DNA of 64,000 nt from Pseudisothecium myosuroides (taxonomy: Eukaryota; Streptophyta; Bryopsida; Hypnales; Lembophyllaceae), in the NCBI GenBank assembly GCA_951799445.1, contig OX637296.1:11966001-12030000 (forward strand), in the 5' to 3' direction. A program made the position numbers and the translations under genes. The notes under the pieces are model-generated. The model had not been told where the DNA came from. It saw only the letters and a list, made by a program, of their open reading frames with translations, and ran no database searches. How positions within the stretch are numbered: position 1 is the stretch's first letter; each line of letters starts with the position of its first letter. Positions 63,446 to 64,000 of this stretch are shown piece after piece.

Positions 63446-64000
63446 CAATTTTCAAATAAAGACACGTGTATTGGAACTTGGAGTTAGATAGCTCCAAGTA
63501 GAAGATCATGATTTGGAAAAGTCAGTATAATTAGGACTTTTACTTTAATGGATGGTCCTAAATAGGACCAAGGGTAGAAAGCTAAAGGTAGAAAAAAAGT
63601 CCTAGTCTCTCTTCAAGGACTAATAGTCTTTAATTATATTCTTTATTGTATAAGATGGAGCTTGGGGGTGAGGAGACTCTCTTTGGAGATTGATTTTTCT
63701 TTATGGTCAAGTGGTTTGAGCTCTTTGTCATGATGTGGGCCGTCTATTAGTTAAAAGTAGACATTTATATATTTTCATATTAGTCCTACAATAGGAGTTT
63801 AGTTACTCAAAGGTCGAGTGGCGTTTATTTTTATTTTAGCTTTTACATTAGCTTTTAAGTTTTAACTATTTTTATTTAAATGATTAGTATTTAAAGGAAA
63901 TAAGGAGATGAAAAAAAGGGGGGGGAATTATTATGAGTTTTTTTTTTTTTGAAATTAATATATTATAAATTTTGATATTTGATTCTTGATACTTTGTACT
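63446..64000. other. AT-rich end of window
   Basis: No gene or repeat is recognised. Long A and T runs and a short G run near 63920 are the only notable features. Confidence 0.4.

Overview
This is a nuclear window from a land plant. The evidence is seven spliced, well-conserved plant genes: cytosolic ribosomal proteins L12 and S3, a phosphoserine aminotransferase with an N-terminal extension, an Hsp90 co-chaperone, a YidD-like plastid protein, a plant-type ferric-chelate reductase and the mu subunit of adaptor complex AP-4. All introns rebuilt here use GT-AG ends, and all seven reading frames close without a gap. I infer a non-seed plant (bryophyte or lycophyte type) from the transposon content and general divergence; this is a weak inference.

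Layout: 1-5000 is AT-rich intergenic DNA with a hairpin and a 170-bp tandem repeat. RPL12 (minus) lies at 5020-6942. An AT-rich stretch with an inverted-repeat element (about 7121-7995) follows. From about 9290 to 15250 lies a decayed minus-strand Ty3/gypsy-like retroelement in the order gag, zinc knuckle, protease, C5-cytosine DNA methyltransferase, reverse transcriptase. A chimeric LRR/HSP70 gene fragment sits at 15905-16263. PSAT (minus) is at 18942-20876. AHSA1 (minus, 22431-24554) and a YidD-like gene (plus, 27277-29323) are divergently arranged. Repeat-rich DNA follows, with a terminal-inverted-repeat element at 34105-34458. FRO (plus) is at 36617-41018, AP4M (minus) at 43839-49368 and RPS3 (minus) at 52459-54115. 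From 54245 to the end the window is almost wholly repeats: a 463-bp tandem duplication, two more members of the CATTAG MITE family, and a cluster of roughly 930-bp TTAA-flanked elements, one nested inside another.

The genes are unrelated housekeeping genes and do not form a pathway. The two observations most worth following are (1) the retroelement that carries its own DNA methyltransferase domain between protease and reverse transcriptase, with canonical motifs I, IV, VI, VIII and X still readable in one frame, and (2) the TTAA-specific inverted-repeat family whose insertion site signature resembles piggyBac transposons. For the second, the window contains both a nested insertion and a matching uninterrupted copy.
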